Shown here: positions 7,176-16,198 of the stretch, piece after piece
Layout: every line of letters starts with the position of its first letter
Numbering within the stretch: the stretch's first letter is position 1
Assembly (NCBI RefSeq): GCF_032595075.1
Contig: NZ_CP118735.1
Coordinates: 710,001 to 774,000, forward strand
Direction: 5' to 3'
DNA: 64,000 nt
Origin: Streptococcus sp. 29887
Lineage (GTDB): Bacteria > Bacillota > Bacilli > Lactobacillales > Streptococcaceae
The notes under the pieces: model-generated
What the model was told of the DNA's origin: nothing
Seen by the model: the letters and a program-made list of their open reading frames with translations, nothing else
The model's database searches: none
Translations under genes and position numbers: made by a program

Positions 7176-9134
7176 ATGTTTGGTGCAATTGTTGGGGATG
7201 TAATTGGGTCACGGTTTGAGGGTAGAAATAATAAGTCAAAAGAATTTGATTTATTCCACCCAACTTGTCGATTTACAGATGATAGTGTCATGACAGCTGC
7301 AGTTGCGGCTAGTTTCTTGGGTTTGAATGAACTATTTGATGATTTAGAAAAAGCTTTAGTCTTGAATATGAAAGATTTTGGTAAGCTGTATCCTAGAGCT
7401 GGCTACGGACCTCAATTTAAAAAATGGATTGAGAGCAAGGATTCTGATCCTTACAATAGTTTTGGGAATGGATCTGCCATGCGTGTCTCAGCCTGTGGTC
7501 ATGTAGGAAAATCATTAGAAGAGACATTGGATTTGGCTGAACGAGTTGCTTCTGTAACCCATAATCATCCAGAAGGAATTAAGGGAGCTAAAGCAGTAGC
7601 TGGTGCAATATTTTTGGCTCGAACTGGAAAAAATAAAGAAGAGATTAGACAATTTGTAGCTGATAGATTCTACAATCTCGATTTTACGCTGGATGCTATC
7701 CGTCCCTCATATCAATTTGATAGTAGTTGTCAAGGAAGTGTTCCTCAAGCCATCGTAGCATTTTTAGAAGCAGAAGATTTTGAAGATGCGATTCGTAATG
7801 CAGTGTCTCTTGGTGGAGATAGTGACACCCTGGCTGCTATAGCTGGCAGTATCGCTGAACCATTTTTTGGCATTCCAGAAGAAATAGTCTATCGAACTAC
7901 TGATTACCTACCTAGTTTAATTATGGAAGTTTCGTATTATTTCGAGCAAGATTATCCAAGTAAAGGTCTTAGATGTTCTCACATGAACGAAGGACAATTT
8001 GAAATGGTTAGCCTTTTCCAGTTAATAGATGATTGTGTTGGTAGAATCATTCCTAAAGGTGCACCGGTTGAAATATTAGAAGAATATCCGAATGGTGCAA
8101 TCAAAGTACAACCTGATGAGCAATATATTCAGTTAGATTTTTCGTCCTTTGATAAAAATCTAATTGACTTCGCAAAGAAAAATAAGGTACAAGCTCCTTT
8201 TGATTTGGTAGTGGAGGGAGTTCAGAATGCAGTGGATAACTCATTGGATATGTTAGGTCAGCTTGGGAATGAGATTGGTAAAGGACTAGGTATCGTAGGC
8301 AATGAGGCAGGAAAAGTTGTTCAAGGTTCAGCAGATTTCGTAGGTCAAATTGGCGCTGATTTAGGAATAGGTCAGCTTGGGAATGAGATTGGTAAAGGAC
8401 TAGGTATCGTAGGCAATGAGGCAGGAAAAGTTGTTCAAGGTTCAGTAGATTTCGTAGGTCAAATTGGCGCTGATTTAGGAAAAGGTTGGAATCATTTATG
8501 GAAATCGGCAAATAAGACGACTCAAACCAGGGACAAAACAAATCAAAAATCTGCTGAAATGTCTGGTGTAAAAAAAGAACCAGCTAAGAAAATGCATTTT
8601 GATTCTATGGAATCATTACAAAGTGTAGTTCATATCGTAAATGAAGCGGATTTATCAACTCTTGATCCAAATCGTGTCATTGCAGACAGTCCTCTAAAAG
8701 ATGTGTTGGCTATGGGGCTAGGAGCAGGCTTAGGCGGTGTTGTTTCTTACGGTGCCTTATATGGACTAGGAACAGTGGGGCTTTCGGCTGCAGGAATTAC
8801 CTCAGGTTTAGCTGCTGCTGGTGCCCTTGTTGGTGGTGGCATGGTAGCAGGTTTGTTTGTACTTGCAGCTCCAGTTGCAATTTTAGCTGGTGGTGGTTTA
8901 GCAATTGCCAATATTCTTACCCAACAACATCTCCAACAGGAGAAAAAACGCCTCTATAAAGTTGCATTACAAAAACATCAAGCTATCATCGAGGCTCTAA
9001 AATCTGAAAATCAAGAGAATAAAGAACGGATTGATTATTTGACCAGTTTAAATATTCTATTGCAAAAAGCTATTGAAGAATTGAAAGAGGATATAGGGAT
9101 GCAAGATGAATCAGAACAAGCAGAGTCGATATAA
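7176..9134 (+). CDS. ADP-ribosylglycohydrolase fused to a glycine-rich membrane-associating region
   Basis: A 652-residue protein. Residues 1-255 are a complete ADP-ribosylglycohydrolase (DraG/ARH) domain: GDVIGSRFEG, FTDDSVMT (33-40), GNGSAMRV and LGGDSDTLAAIAG (212-224). These Asp residues bind the two magnesium ions, so activity removing ADP-ribose from a target is likely. The 400-residue tail is unusual. Two near-identical 38-residue repeats (361-398, 399-436) are rich in GxxxG. A long Gly/Ala hydrophobic stretch (509-582) could insert in membrane. A coiled coil (583-640) ends the protein. Ordinary family members stop near 260-350 residues. The ribosome site is AAAGGATAG before ATG 7176. 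It overlaps the next gene by 29 bases. Confidence 0.88.
   Translation: MFGAIVGDVIGSRFEGRNNKSKEFDLFHPTCRFTDDSVMTAAVAASFLGLNELFDDLEKALVLNMKDFGKLYPRAGYGPQFKKWIESKDSDPYNSFGNGSAMRVSACGHVGKSLEETLDLAERVASVTHNHPEGIKGAKAVAGAIFLARTGKNKEEIRQFVADRFYNLDFTLDAIRPSYQFDSSCQGSVPQAIVAFLEAEDFEDAIRNAVSLGGDSDTLAAIAGSIAEPFFGIPEEIVYRTTDYLPSLIMEVSYYFEQDYPSKGLRCSHMNEGQFEMVSLFQLIDDCVGRIIPKGAPVEILEEYPNGAIKVQPDEQYIQLDFSSFDKNLIDFAKKNKVQAPFDLVVEGVQNAVDNSLDMLGQLGNEIGKGLGIVGNEAGKVVQGSADFVGQIGADLGIGQLGNEIGKGLGIVGNEAGKVVQGSVDFVGQIGADLGKGWNHLWKSANKTTQTRDKTNQKSAEMSGVKKEPAKKMHFDSMESLQSVVHIVNEADLSTLDPNRVIADSPLKDVLAMGLGAGLGGVVSYGALYGLGTVGLSAAGITSGLAAAGALVGGGMVAGLFVLAAPVAILAGGGLAIANILTQQHLQQEKKRLYKVALQKHQAIIEALKSENQENKERIDYLTSLNILLQKAIEELKEDIGMQDESEQAESI
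8255..8481 (+). repeat. 114-bp tandem duplication inside the glycohydrolase gene
   Basis: The copy starting near 8256 is followed directly by a nearly identical copy at 8370. The one coding difference I see is Ala386 in copy 1 versus Val424 in copy 2. The 38-codon period keeps the frame, so this is a recent in-frame duplication. Confidence 0.9.
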
Positions 9135-10485
9135 ATATAGCCATGGCGAAAAGGAAGTATTGAAAGTTCTAAAATACCAGCAACAGGAATTGGTAGGATT
9201 GGAAAAACAAAGACAGGAGGATACCAAACGACTTGATCAGCGAATCTCGACAAGTGAAGAACTTCTGATTTCTTTAGGTTATCAACTTCCAAGTAAAGCT
9301 AAGATGACTAAAAATAAAGAAGCTCAAATCGGTTCCAAGAAAGAGCGTGCCATACTTTCATGGGAACAATTAGTAGAAAAGGCTAATCAGCAAGTTCAGG
9401 ACGATATTGTTTTTGAAGATATATTGACTGCTGATGAAATAGCAGAAAATCGTGAAGTCCTAACAGCACTTAGAGCTGAATACCAAGCAATTTATAACCT
9501 GGATAAATTTGATATCTTGCTTGGTGTGGGCAGTGGCATTCTAGCTTCTTTAGTTGATATTCTTTTAATTGGTATGCCAGCAAAGTCAGTTAATGCAGGA
9601 CCGCTTGCCAACTATGTCAGAAATAGATTTGAGACTATTTTTTCTCCGGGTGATTTGGAGAATTGGAAATTTGCAAAAGTTCCATTTGACGCTCAGGATA
9701 ATCGAAATACTGAACGTATTATAAATGGACTATCTCCACAATATCATCGTCTCTATTCCTTGGGGCATGATCCATTAGTGGGATTCATCATTGGAGTCTT
9801 GGATATCATGAATGGGCAGATGACTACAATTGATAAATTTGGCAAAATTGTAGTTCAAGACATGCCAAACTACCTAGATCGCAAAGAAGAAAATATCTTT
9901 TTTGCAATAGCTAAGCTATTAGTCCATTTTAAATCAGATATCACAACCTCAATGGGTTTACCTGCTCCTCTGATGGGTCTATTTAATCTCTTACAGTTTG
10001 GAGAAATTGGCAAAGAGGAAGAAACCATTGCTCAAATCGTTCAGGGAATGTATCAAGATGGATATGATTTTATTCACTTTGCTACTATGTCCATTCCAGT
10101 GATGCTGATCGAAGTTTTGGTTAGATTAGGCTATGCTTGTCGCCGCTTGTCACAGGGAGCCAGCCTTTCAGATGCTGTTGCTTTTTCTACTAATAGGAAA
10201 AAATATCCAAAGTTGGGAACCATACTCTTTACTGCTCATTCAGTGAGTACAGCTGTTAATCTCGGCAAAATCATTATTACTGAAAATCCCCTTGCCATTA
10301 ACTATCCACAATGGTTAGCATTTTTCAAATACTCCTATCAAGAAGTCCATTATCGACTGTTTTTGGAATCAGAGCAAAAGAGGAAGTTCTTTGAGGAGAA
10401 TGATAATTTACAATACGATCAAATTTATGCCAATATAGATAAGTTCTTTGAAGAGGTCAAAGAAGATTATCAACTGACAATATGA
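9106..10485 (+). CDS. Uncharacterised membrane-associated protein coupled to the glycohydrolase
   Basis: A 459-residue protein I do not recognise as a named family. The N-terminal 60 residues are a charged coiled coil. A hydrophobic segment lies at 136-157 (FDILLGVGSGILASLVDIL), followed by the motif HDPLVGFIIGVLDIMNG (221-237). Several further amphipathic or hydrophobic helices lie at 250-400, and the C-terminus is charged. It starts inside the end of the previous gene, so the two are translationally coupled and likely work together. It ends just before the second copy of the duplicated terminator. Confidence 0.85.
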   Translation: MNQNKQSRYKYSHGEKEVLKVLKYQQQELVGLEKQRQEDTKRLDQRISTSEELLISLGYQLPSKAKMTKNKEAQIGSKKERAILSWEQLVEKANQQVQDDIVFEDILTADEIAENREVLTALRAEYQAIYNLDKFDILLGVGSGILASLVDILLIGMPAKSVNAGPLANYVRNRFETIFSPGDLENWKFAKVPFDAQDNRNTERIINGLSPQYHRLYSLGHDPLVGFIIGVLDIMNGQMTTIDKFGKIVVQDMPNYLDRKEENIFFAIAKLLVHFKSDITTSMGLPAPLMGLFNLLQFGEIGKEEETIAQIVQGMYQDGYDFIHFATMSIPVMLIEVLVRLGYACRRLSQGASLSDAVAFSTNRKKYPKLGTILFTAHSVSTAVNLGKIIITENPLAINYPQWLAFFKYSYQEVHYRLFLESEQKRKFFEENDNLQYDQIYANIDKFFEEVKEDYQLTI

Positions 10486-10496
10486 AAACACATTTT

Positions 10497-10524
10497 AAAT
10501 CCTAGTCTCGGCTAGGATTTTCTT
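10497..10524 (+). terminator. Terminator, copy 2 of the duplicated 25-bp sequence
   Basis: The stem AAATCCTAG (10497-10505) pairs with CTAGGATTT (10512-10520), followed by Ts. The core 25 bases are identical to those at 6575-6599, while the outer flanks differ. Confidence 0.85.
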
Positions 10525-10566
10525 TGTATTCCAGCCCTCTACTACCCACAAATCTTCCCCATCCAT

Positions 10567-10574
10567 GCTATAAT
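10567..10574 (+). promoter_or_regulatory. polA extended -10 promoter, probable leaderless start
   Basis: TGCTATAAT has its -10 at 10569-10574, only six bases before the polA ATG. The sequence is nearly the same as at 5261-5278 (TGCTATAATAGARRCATG). There is no Shine-Dalgarno sequence. Confidence 0.6.
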
Positions 10575-10580
10575 AGAAAC

Positions 10581-13217
10581 ATGAAAAAAAATAAATTATT
10601 ACTCATCGATGGCTCATCGGTAGCCTTCCGTGCTTTCTTTGCACTTTATAATCAAATCGACCGTTTCAAGAATGCCAATGGTCTGCATACCAACGCCATT
10701 TACGGCTTTAATCTGATGTTGGACCACATGATGAAGCGGATTGAGCCGACCCACATTCTCGTGGCTTTTGATGCTGGAAAGACCACCTTCCGTACTGAGA
10801 TGTACGCCGATTACAAGGCGGGCCGGGCCAAGACACCAGACGAGTTCCGCGAGCAGTTCCCCTTCATCCGTCAGATGTTGGATGCTATGGGGGTTAAGTA
10901 CTATGAACTGGCTCAGTACGAGGCAGATGATATTATCGGTACCTTGGACAAAATGGCAGAGCGGACAGACATTCCCTTCGATGTGACCATTGTCAGCGGT
11001 GACAAGGACTTGATCCAGCTGACAGACGAAAACACCGTAGTTGAGATTTCTAAGAAAGGCGTTGCCGAATTCGAAGAATTTACCCCAGCCTACCTCATGG
11101 AAAAAATGGGTATCACTCCCACTCAGTTTATCGACCTCAAAGCACTCATGGGTGATAAATCCGATAACATCCCTGGCGTGACCAAAATCGGTGAAAAAAC
11201 AGGTCTTAAGCTCCTAACCGAATATGGTTCTTTGGATGGTATTTACGAGAATATCGACAGCATGAAGGCATCCAAGATGAAGGAAAACCTAATTGCTGAT
11301 AAGGAACAGGCTTTTCTGTCACGCACTCTTGCGACCATCGACACTAATGCACCTATTGAAATCGGACTGGATGACCTTATCTACGAGGGACCAAAAGTCG
11401 AAGAACTAGGACAATTCTACGATGATATGGGCTTCAAGCAGTTGAGAGCTCAGTTGGGAACTAGCGCTGAGGAAGAACGTCCTGCAGTCGAGTTTCAAAC
11501 AGTCACCGAATTGACTGAGGGCATGCTACACGCAGATCAATTTTTCTATTTTGAAATCTTGGGCGAAAACTACCATCGAGAAGACTTGGTGGGACTAGCT
11601 TGGGGTGACAAGGAGCAGATTTATGTTGGGGGACCAGAACTCCTCGACAGCCCAATCTTGCGTGATTTCTTAGAAAATCAGCCTGTTAAAACCTATGATT
11701 TTAAACGTGGAAAAGTCCTCCTAGCCCGTTACGGTATTGACTTGCCATTAGCTAGCTTTGACAGCCGTTTGGCCAAGTACCTCCTGTCAACAGTAGAGGA
11801 CAACGCCATTACTACCATTGCCAATCTTTATGGTCAGTCCCGAGTGGTGCCAGACGAGGTGGTCTATGGCAAGGGGGCGAAACTGGCACTTCCAGAGAGA
11901 CCAGAATACTTCTCACATCTTGCCAACAAGCTACAAGTTCTTATTGAAACAGAAGCAGTCATGTTAGAAAAACTGGAAGAAAACCAGCAAGTTTCCCTGC
12001 TCTTTGATATGGAATTGCCCCTAGCAAATGTCCTAGCCAAGATGGAAATCACAGGCATCAAGGTTCAAAAAGAAACCTTACAGACCATGCAGGCTGAAAA
12101 TGAAGTTCTAATTGAACAGTTGACCAGGGAAATCTATGAGTTGGCTGGTCAGGAATTTAATATCAACTCGCCAAAACAACTGGGAACCATTCTCTTTGAA
12201 GACATGGGCTTGCCTTTGGAATACACCAAGAAAACCAAGACAGGTTACTCAACAGCCGTGGATGTCTTAGAAAGGCTTGCTCCAATTGCACCCGTCGTTT
12301 CCAAGATTTTGGACTACCGTCAGATTACCAAGTTGCAGTCAACCTATGTTATCGGCTTGCAGGATGCCATTTTAGAAGACGGTAAGATCCATACTCGATA
12401 TGTGCAGGACTTGACCCAAACTGGTCGTCTGTCTTCGACGGACCCCAACCTGCAAAATATCCCTGTTCGTCTGGAACAAGGTCGCCTCATTCGTAAGGCT
12501 TTTGTACCTTCGCTTGAAGACAGTGTCCTTTTGGCATCCGACTATTCCCAGATTGAATTGCGGGTCTTGGCACATATTTCTAAGGATGAGCATTTGATTG
12601 AAGCCTTCCAAAAAGGTGTGGACATTCATACCTCGACAGCCATGCGGGTCTTTGGCATTGAAAAGGCTGAAGATGTGACGGCGAACGACCGTCGCAATGC
12701 CAAGGCAGTCAACTTCGGTGTGGTTTATGGCATATCAGATTTCGGCTTGTCCAACAACCTGGGCATTACTCGTAAAGAAGCCAAGGAATATATTGAAACC
12801 TACTTTGAACGTTTCCCAGGTATCAAGAACTATATGGAAACCATTGTTCGTGAGGCTAGAGATAAGGGCTTTGTAGAAACCATCTACAAGCGCCGTCGTG
12901 AATTGCCAGAAATCAATTCCCGTAATTTCAATGTCCGTAATTTTGCGGAACGGACTGCCATCAACTCCCCAATCCAAGGATCTGCCGCCGATATTCTCAA
13001 GGTAGCCATGATCAACTTGGACAAGGCGATTGTAGAAACAGGTCTGTCAACACGCATGCTCCTTCAGGTACACGATGAGATTGTGCTTGAAGTACCAAAA
13101 ACTGAATTGGAAACAGTAAAAAAACTTGTGAAAGAAACCATGGAATCAGCTATTGCCTTGTCTGTTCCACTGATTGCCGATGAAAATGATGGACAGACCT
13201 GGTATGAAGCAAAATAG
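10581..13217 (+). CDS. polA: DNA polymerase I
   Basis: An 878-residue polymerase for gap filling and Okazaki-fragment maturation. The N-terminal 5'-nuclease begins LLLIDGSSVAFRAFFA and includes YEADDIIGTLD and GDKSDNIPGV. The central exonuclease-like domain seems degenerate in its metal-binding Asp/Glu residues, as is usual in Gram-positive Pol I. The polymerase domain has motif A SDYSQIELRVLAH, motif B RRNAKAVNFGVVYG and motif C QVHDEIVLEV. I chose ATG 10581, since 19 upstream codons have no ribosome site and family members start MKKNKLLLIDG. The gene looks less AT-rich than the cassette before it. Confidence 0.96.
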   Translation: MKKNKLLLIDGSSVAFRAFFALYNQIDRFKNANGLHTNAIYGFNLMLDHMMKRIEPTHILVAFDAGKTTFRTEMYADYKAGRAKTPDEFREQFPFIRQMLDAMGVKYYELAQYEADDIIGTLDKMAERTDIPFDVTIVSGDKDLIQLTDENTVVEISKKGVAEFEEFTPAYLMEKMGITPTQFIDLKALMGDKSDNIPGVTKIGEKTGLKLLTEYGSLDGIYENIDSMKASKMKENLIADKEQAFLSRTLATIDTNAPIEIGLDDLIYEGPKVEELGQFYDDMGFKQLRAQLGTSAEEERPAVEFQTVTELTEGMLHADQFFYFEILGENYHREDLVGLAWGDKEQIYVGGPELLDSPILRDFLENQPVKTYDFKRGKVLLARYGIDLPLASFDSRLAKYLLSTVEDNAITTIANLYGQSRVVPDEVVYGKGAKLALPERPEYFSHLANKLQVLIETEAVMLEKLEENQQVSLLFDMELPLANVLAKMEITGIKVQKETLQTMQAENEVLIEQLTREIYELAGQEFNINSPKQLGTILFEDMGLPLEYTKKTKTGYSTAVDVLERLAPIAPVVSKILDYRQITKLQSTYVIGLQDAILEDGKIHTRYVQDLTQTGRLSSTDPNLQNIPVRLEQGRLIRKAFVPSLEDSVLLASDYSQIELRVLAHISKDEHLIEAFQKGVDIHTSTAMRVFGIEKAEDVTANDRRNAKAVNFGVVYGISDFGLSNNLGITRKEAKEYIETYFERFPGIKNYMETIVREARDKGFVETIYKRRRELPEINSRNFNVRNFAERTAINSPIQGSAADILKVAMINLDKAIVETGLSTRMLLQVHDEIVLEVPKTELETVKKLVKETMESAIALSVPLIADENDGQTWYEAK

Positions 13218-13228
13218 AAAGGAATGAC

Positions 13229-13978
13229 ATGAAGAAAACACTAGTATGTATTGGATTATGTAGCTTGCTTTTGGCAGGCTGTGGAGAAAAAACGGAAAAC
13301 AAGGGTACCAACCCTTCTGGAGCTGATTTTTCAACACAATTACCTATTTTAAAAGAGAAACAAGACACAAGCAACGAAACCATGAATGTTCTTGCTAATG
13401 CTCCTGTCGTAGTTGTTAATGCTAATCCACCGGCAGATCCAGCTCAAAAAGGTCACAAAATCCATGCTGCCAACAATGGTGTTGCAGAAAAGGATGAGGC
13501 TGGCAATATTAAGGAACATTTCCGTTACTATGATGTGCCGGCAACTTGGACTATTAACGCTGAGAACACGGAAGATGAAACGATTGCAGCCGTCTATGAT
13601 GTAAAGACCAATTCTAGTAACTTTATGGTTCAGCTGTATAATATCAATGCATTTAATACATCACCTCTTGAAGAAGGCCGTAATATGACACCAGAAGAGC
13701 TGGAGGCTCGTATGGCTGAAACCAACCATTCATTTATTGAAAAGACAATTGTCACCATAAACAACCAAGAATGGCAGGTCGGTCGTCAAATTATGAAGGA
13801 TCAAAAAATGGCTCGTATTACCTTCTACCGTATGGAATCGACAGGTGCCTATGATGATTCAGTTGTCGTTGGCTCCATTTATTACTCCCTAGATCCAGGT
13901 ATGGACAAGGACCGTACCAACCTTAAGAAAACAATTGGCGAGCTCAAGGACGTTCTGTACAATATTTCTAAGAAGTAA
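13229..13978 (+). CDS. Lipoprotein of unknown function
   Basis: A 249-residue protein with signal peptide and lipobox LLAGC (Cys18). A short disordered linker is followed by a soluble domain (FRYYDVPATWTINAE, IYYSLDPGMDKDRTNLKKTIGEL) that I do not recognise. It is 11 bases after polA with AAAGGA as ribosome site, so it is probably co-transcribed with it. It should be anchored on the outer face of the membrane. Confidence 0.85.
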   Translation: MKKTLVCIGLCSLLLAGCGEKTENKGTNPSGADFSTQLPILKEKQDTSNETMNVLANAPVVVVNANPPADPAQKGHKIHAANNGVAEKDEAGNIKEHFRYYDVPATWTINAENTEDETIAAVYDVKTNSSNFMVQLYNINAFNTSPLEEGRNMTPEELEARMAETNHSFIEKTIVTINNQEWQVGRQIMKDQKMARITFYRMESTGAYDDSVVVGSIYYSLDPGMDKDRTNLKKTIGELKDVLYNISKK

Positions 13979-14001
13979 AGTTAGCTAGAATGAGGTAGCA
14001 G

Positions 14002-14268
14002 ATGGTAGACTGGTTGAAGACTAGAACCTATGGTCAGCAATTTTGGGTTGGATTTTCCTTTTGTCTATTAGGTATGGTATTAGCCAGGGTTACTAAAATC
14101 AATTACCTGGCAAATCTCGGCTGTGCCTCCTATGCTGTCTTGATGTTGGTTTTTCCTAAACTCCCCAATCGGACACGGCTGACAGAAAAGGAAGAGAAGA
14201 CCATTCGCTTGGTGGCAATCCTTGCACTTGTTTTATTTCTATTTATCTTTCGATTTGATGTATCCTAA
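14002..14268 (+). CDS. Small two- to three-helix membrane protein
   Basis: An 88-residue protein with hydrophobic segments at about 14-28, 36-52 and 68-86. A GAGG ribosome site precedes ATG 14002. It sits between a lipoprotein gene and a CoA-binding gene on the same strand with short gaps. The family is unknown to me. Confidence 0.75.
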   Translation: MVDWLKTRTYGQQFWVGFSFCLLGMVLARVTKINYLANLGCASYAVLMLVFPKLPNRTRLTEKEEKTIRLVAILALVLFLFIFRFDVS

Positions 14269-14279
14269 AGGAGAAAGCT

Positions 14280-14714
14280 ATGACCTATTCATTTCAAAAT
14301 CCTAGTCAAACTGTCATTTTTGACTACTTGAAACAATCTAAAACTATTGCAGTTGTTGGTTTATCTAGCCGTGAAGAAACTGCAGCTTATCGGGTATCCA
14401 AGCTTATGCAAGAAGCAGGATACAAGATTATTCCTGTCAATCCAAGGGCAGTAGGCGAAACCATCCTAGGAGAGCAGGTCTATGCTAGCCTCTTGGAAAT
14501 TGACCAGCCGGTAGATATTGTCAATGTTTTTCGTCGGAGTGAGTTTCTGGCAGATGTGGCGCGTGAATTTGTTCAAACAGATGCGAAAATCTTTTGGGCT
14601 CAACTCGGTTTAGAAAGCCAAGAAGCAGAAGACTTTCTCCGTCAAGCAGGTCGCAATGACATTGTCATGAACAAGTGTATCAAGATTGAATATCTGGAGA
14701 TGCAAGAAGTGTAA
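14280..14714 (+). CDS. CoA-binding domain protein, YccU family
   Basis: A 144-residue Rossmann-type CoA-binding protein: TIAVVGLSSREETAAYRVSKLM, then YKIIPVNPRAVGETILGE, FWAQLGLES, and NDIVMNKCIKIEY at the end. This order is diagnostic of the small CoA-binding family related to succinyl-CoA synthetase. The cellular role is not established. An AAAGGAG ribosome site stands before ATG 14280. Confidence 0.9.
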   Translation: MTYSFQNPSQTVIFDYLKQSKTIAVVGLSSREETAAYRVSKLMQEAGYKIIPVNPRAVGETILGEQVYASLLEIDQPVDIVNVFRRSEFLADVAREFVQTDAKIFWAQLGLESQEAEDFLRQAGRNDIVMNKCIKIEYLEMQEV

Positions 14715-14738
14715 GAGAAGAAAGTTGGAGGTTCTGTG

Positions 14739-15536
14739 ATGAAATCGCTTATGAAATTTGTAAGATGTTTGGGATTATCTACCTTCATGTTGGTCAGCTT
14801 ACTAGCCTGTTCTAGCCAGACTAGGTCTGTAGATACTACCTCTTCAACTACTGGCAGTTCTACTAAAATCAGTTCTTCAACCAGCACTTCAACGAACTCG
14901 ACCAGCTCATCAACTACAAGTTCAGCGACAAGCACCAGTCCTAGTAGCAGCTTAGTTACTGAAAGTTCTAGTCAAACCCAAACCAGTCAATCTGAGGACA
15001 GTAGTCAAGTAGCTCCTCCTAGCCAATCCACTCTTCACCCCAATTATCAAGCAATCTTAAATACCTATAGCAAGTGGATAAGAGTGTTGAGAAGTGGTGG
15101 GACCTTTGATGATCCGACGGTGGAAGAGGGCTACCTAAAAAATATCGACCCCAATGTTGCATTTTATTATGCCTTACACGATATTGATGGAAATGGTCAG
15201 TTAGAACTCTTACTTGCGACTGGTGGAGAGCAGATGTTTGTCTTTTCTATCTGGGGAAATGAAACCTACCCAACTCGCTTGGTTTCTTCCGAAAATGTTC
15301 GAGTATATGTAGATATTTTTGATAATGGTCTAATCAGTAGCTTCTTTTTAGACGGCTATCGACCAGAAAGCAACGGAACAATCTATCGCTTGGCTACTGA
15401 TGGCAGTCAGGTCTATACTGTTGGCACTTTTCGCTTAAATGCTCATACGGGTCAAGTTACTTCTGATGGACCAGAATTTTTGCCAGAAAGAAGTAGGGCT
15501 ATTCAAGATGTTTTGACTTGGCAATTGTTACAATAA
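14739..15536 (+). CDS. Ser/Thr-rich lipoprotein
   Basis: A 265-residue protein with lipobox LLAC (Cys24). A low-complexity Ser/Thr linker of about 70 residues follows, typical of surface spacers. The globular domain contains HDIDGNGQLELLLATGG, an EF-hand-like or FG-GAP-like calcium loop. ATG 14739 sits seven bases after GGAGG; the GTG at 14736 would be too close. It is probably the last gene of the polA-led set, since a hairpin follows. Function unknown. Confidence 0.82.
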   Translation: MKSLMKFVRCLGLSTFMLVSLLACSSQTRSVDTTSSTTGSSTKISSSTSTSTNSTSSSTTSSATSTSPSSSLVTESSSQTQTSQSEDSSQVAPPSQSTLHPNYQAILNTYSKWIRVLRSGGTFDDPTVEEGYLKNIDPNVAFYYALHDIDGNGQLELLLATGGEQMFVFSIWGNETYPTRLVSSENVRVYVDIFDNGLISSFFLDGYRPESNGTIYRLATDGSQVYTVGTFRLNAHTGQVTSDGPEFLPERSRAIQDVLTWQLLQ

Positions 15537-15542
15537 TAAAAT

Positions 15543-15572
15543 CAGGCTCCAGAATTTTCTGGGCCTTTTCTT
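15543..15572 (+). terminator. Terminator after the Ser/Thr-rich lipoprotein gene
   Basis: An imperfect hairpin, GGCTCCAG with CTGGGCC around AATTTT, is followed by TTTTCTT. Confidence 0.6.
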
Positions 15573-15712
15573 AAAGCTTTCTTAAAACATTTTTAAAATA
15601 GCCATAATTGGAGATTTTTTTCTTGCCTTTCCAACTTTTAGCATGCTATAATTGGAAATCACTATTTGAAAATTTATTGAAAATAGTATTCTTACATAGA
15701 ATTGAGGAAATC

Positions 15713-16198
15713 ATGAAGAAAAAATTAACAGCAGCTCTTATCGCCCTTCTAGCCTTAGCCGCAGCAACCTATAACGCTTTCTTGCTCTTTTTCCAGACGG
15801 ATACAGCAACAGAAACCACTACCAGCAGCTCCAGTCAGGTTGCAAGTAGCTCTAGTCAAGTCAGCTCAAGCAGTCAAGCAGCAGGGACAAGTGAAGCAAG
15901 CTCTAGCCAATCCACAGGCTTGACAGATGGTACCTATACAGGTGCAGTAACATCAACCAACCGCGGTGACTACCAGGTGCAATTAACTGTTTCAGGCGGA
16001 AATATCAGCGACGTAACTATCTTGCAGTATCCAAATGATAACCCTGAATCGCAAGAAATCAATGACGGTGCCCTACCGACCTATATTGCAGAAGCTATTT
16101 CCAATCAATCAGCTCAAGTCAATCAGATTTCAGGAGCAACTGAAGCCTATAATGGTTTTACAGGCTCCTTGCAAGATGCCATTAACCAAGCCTCATGA
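15713..16198 (+). CDS. Membrane-anchored FMN-binding domain protein
   Basis: A 161-residue protein. An N-terminal hydrophobic anchor (about 7-27) lacks a lipobox Cys, then a Ser-rich linker (34-66) leads to an FMN_bind domain. SGAT (140-143) followed by AYNGFTGSLQDAI is the flavinylation motif, and Thr143 is the expected site of covalent FMN attachment by ApbE, which is encoded next. I chose ATG 15713 (GAGGAAATC upstream) over an upstream extension. The product probably acts as an extracellular one- or two-electron carrier. Confidence 0.9.
   Translation: MKKKLTAALIALLALAAATYNAFLLFFQTDTATETTTSSSSQVASSSSQVSSSSQAAGTSEASSSQSTGLTDGTYTGAVTSTNRGDYQVQLTVSGGNISDVTILQYPNDNPESQEINDGALPTYIAEAISNQSAQVNQISGATEAYNGFTGSLQDAINQAS

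Noticed and set aside
7010..7291. N-terminal extension of the XRE regulator to 205 residues
   Set aside because: It would cover the divergent promoter, both operators and the glycohydrolase start. GGAGGAA before ATG 7009 gives a normal 111-residue regulator.
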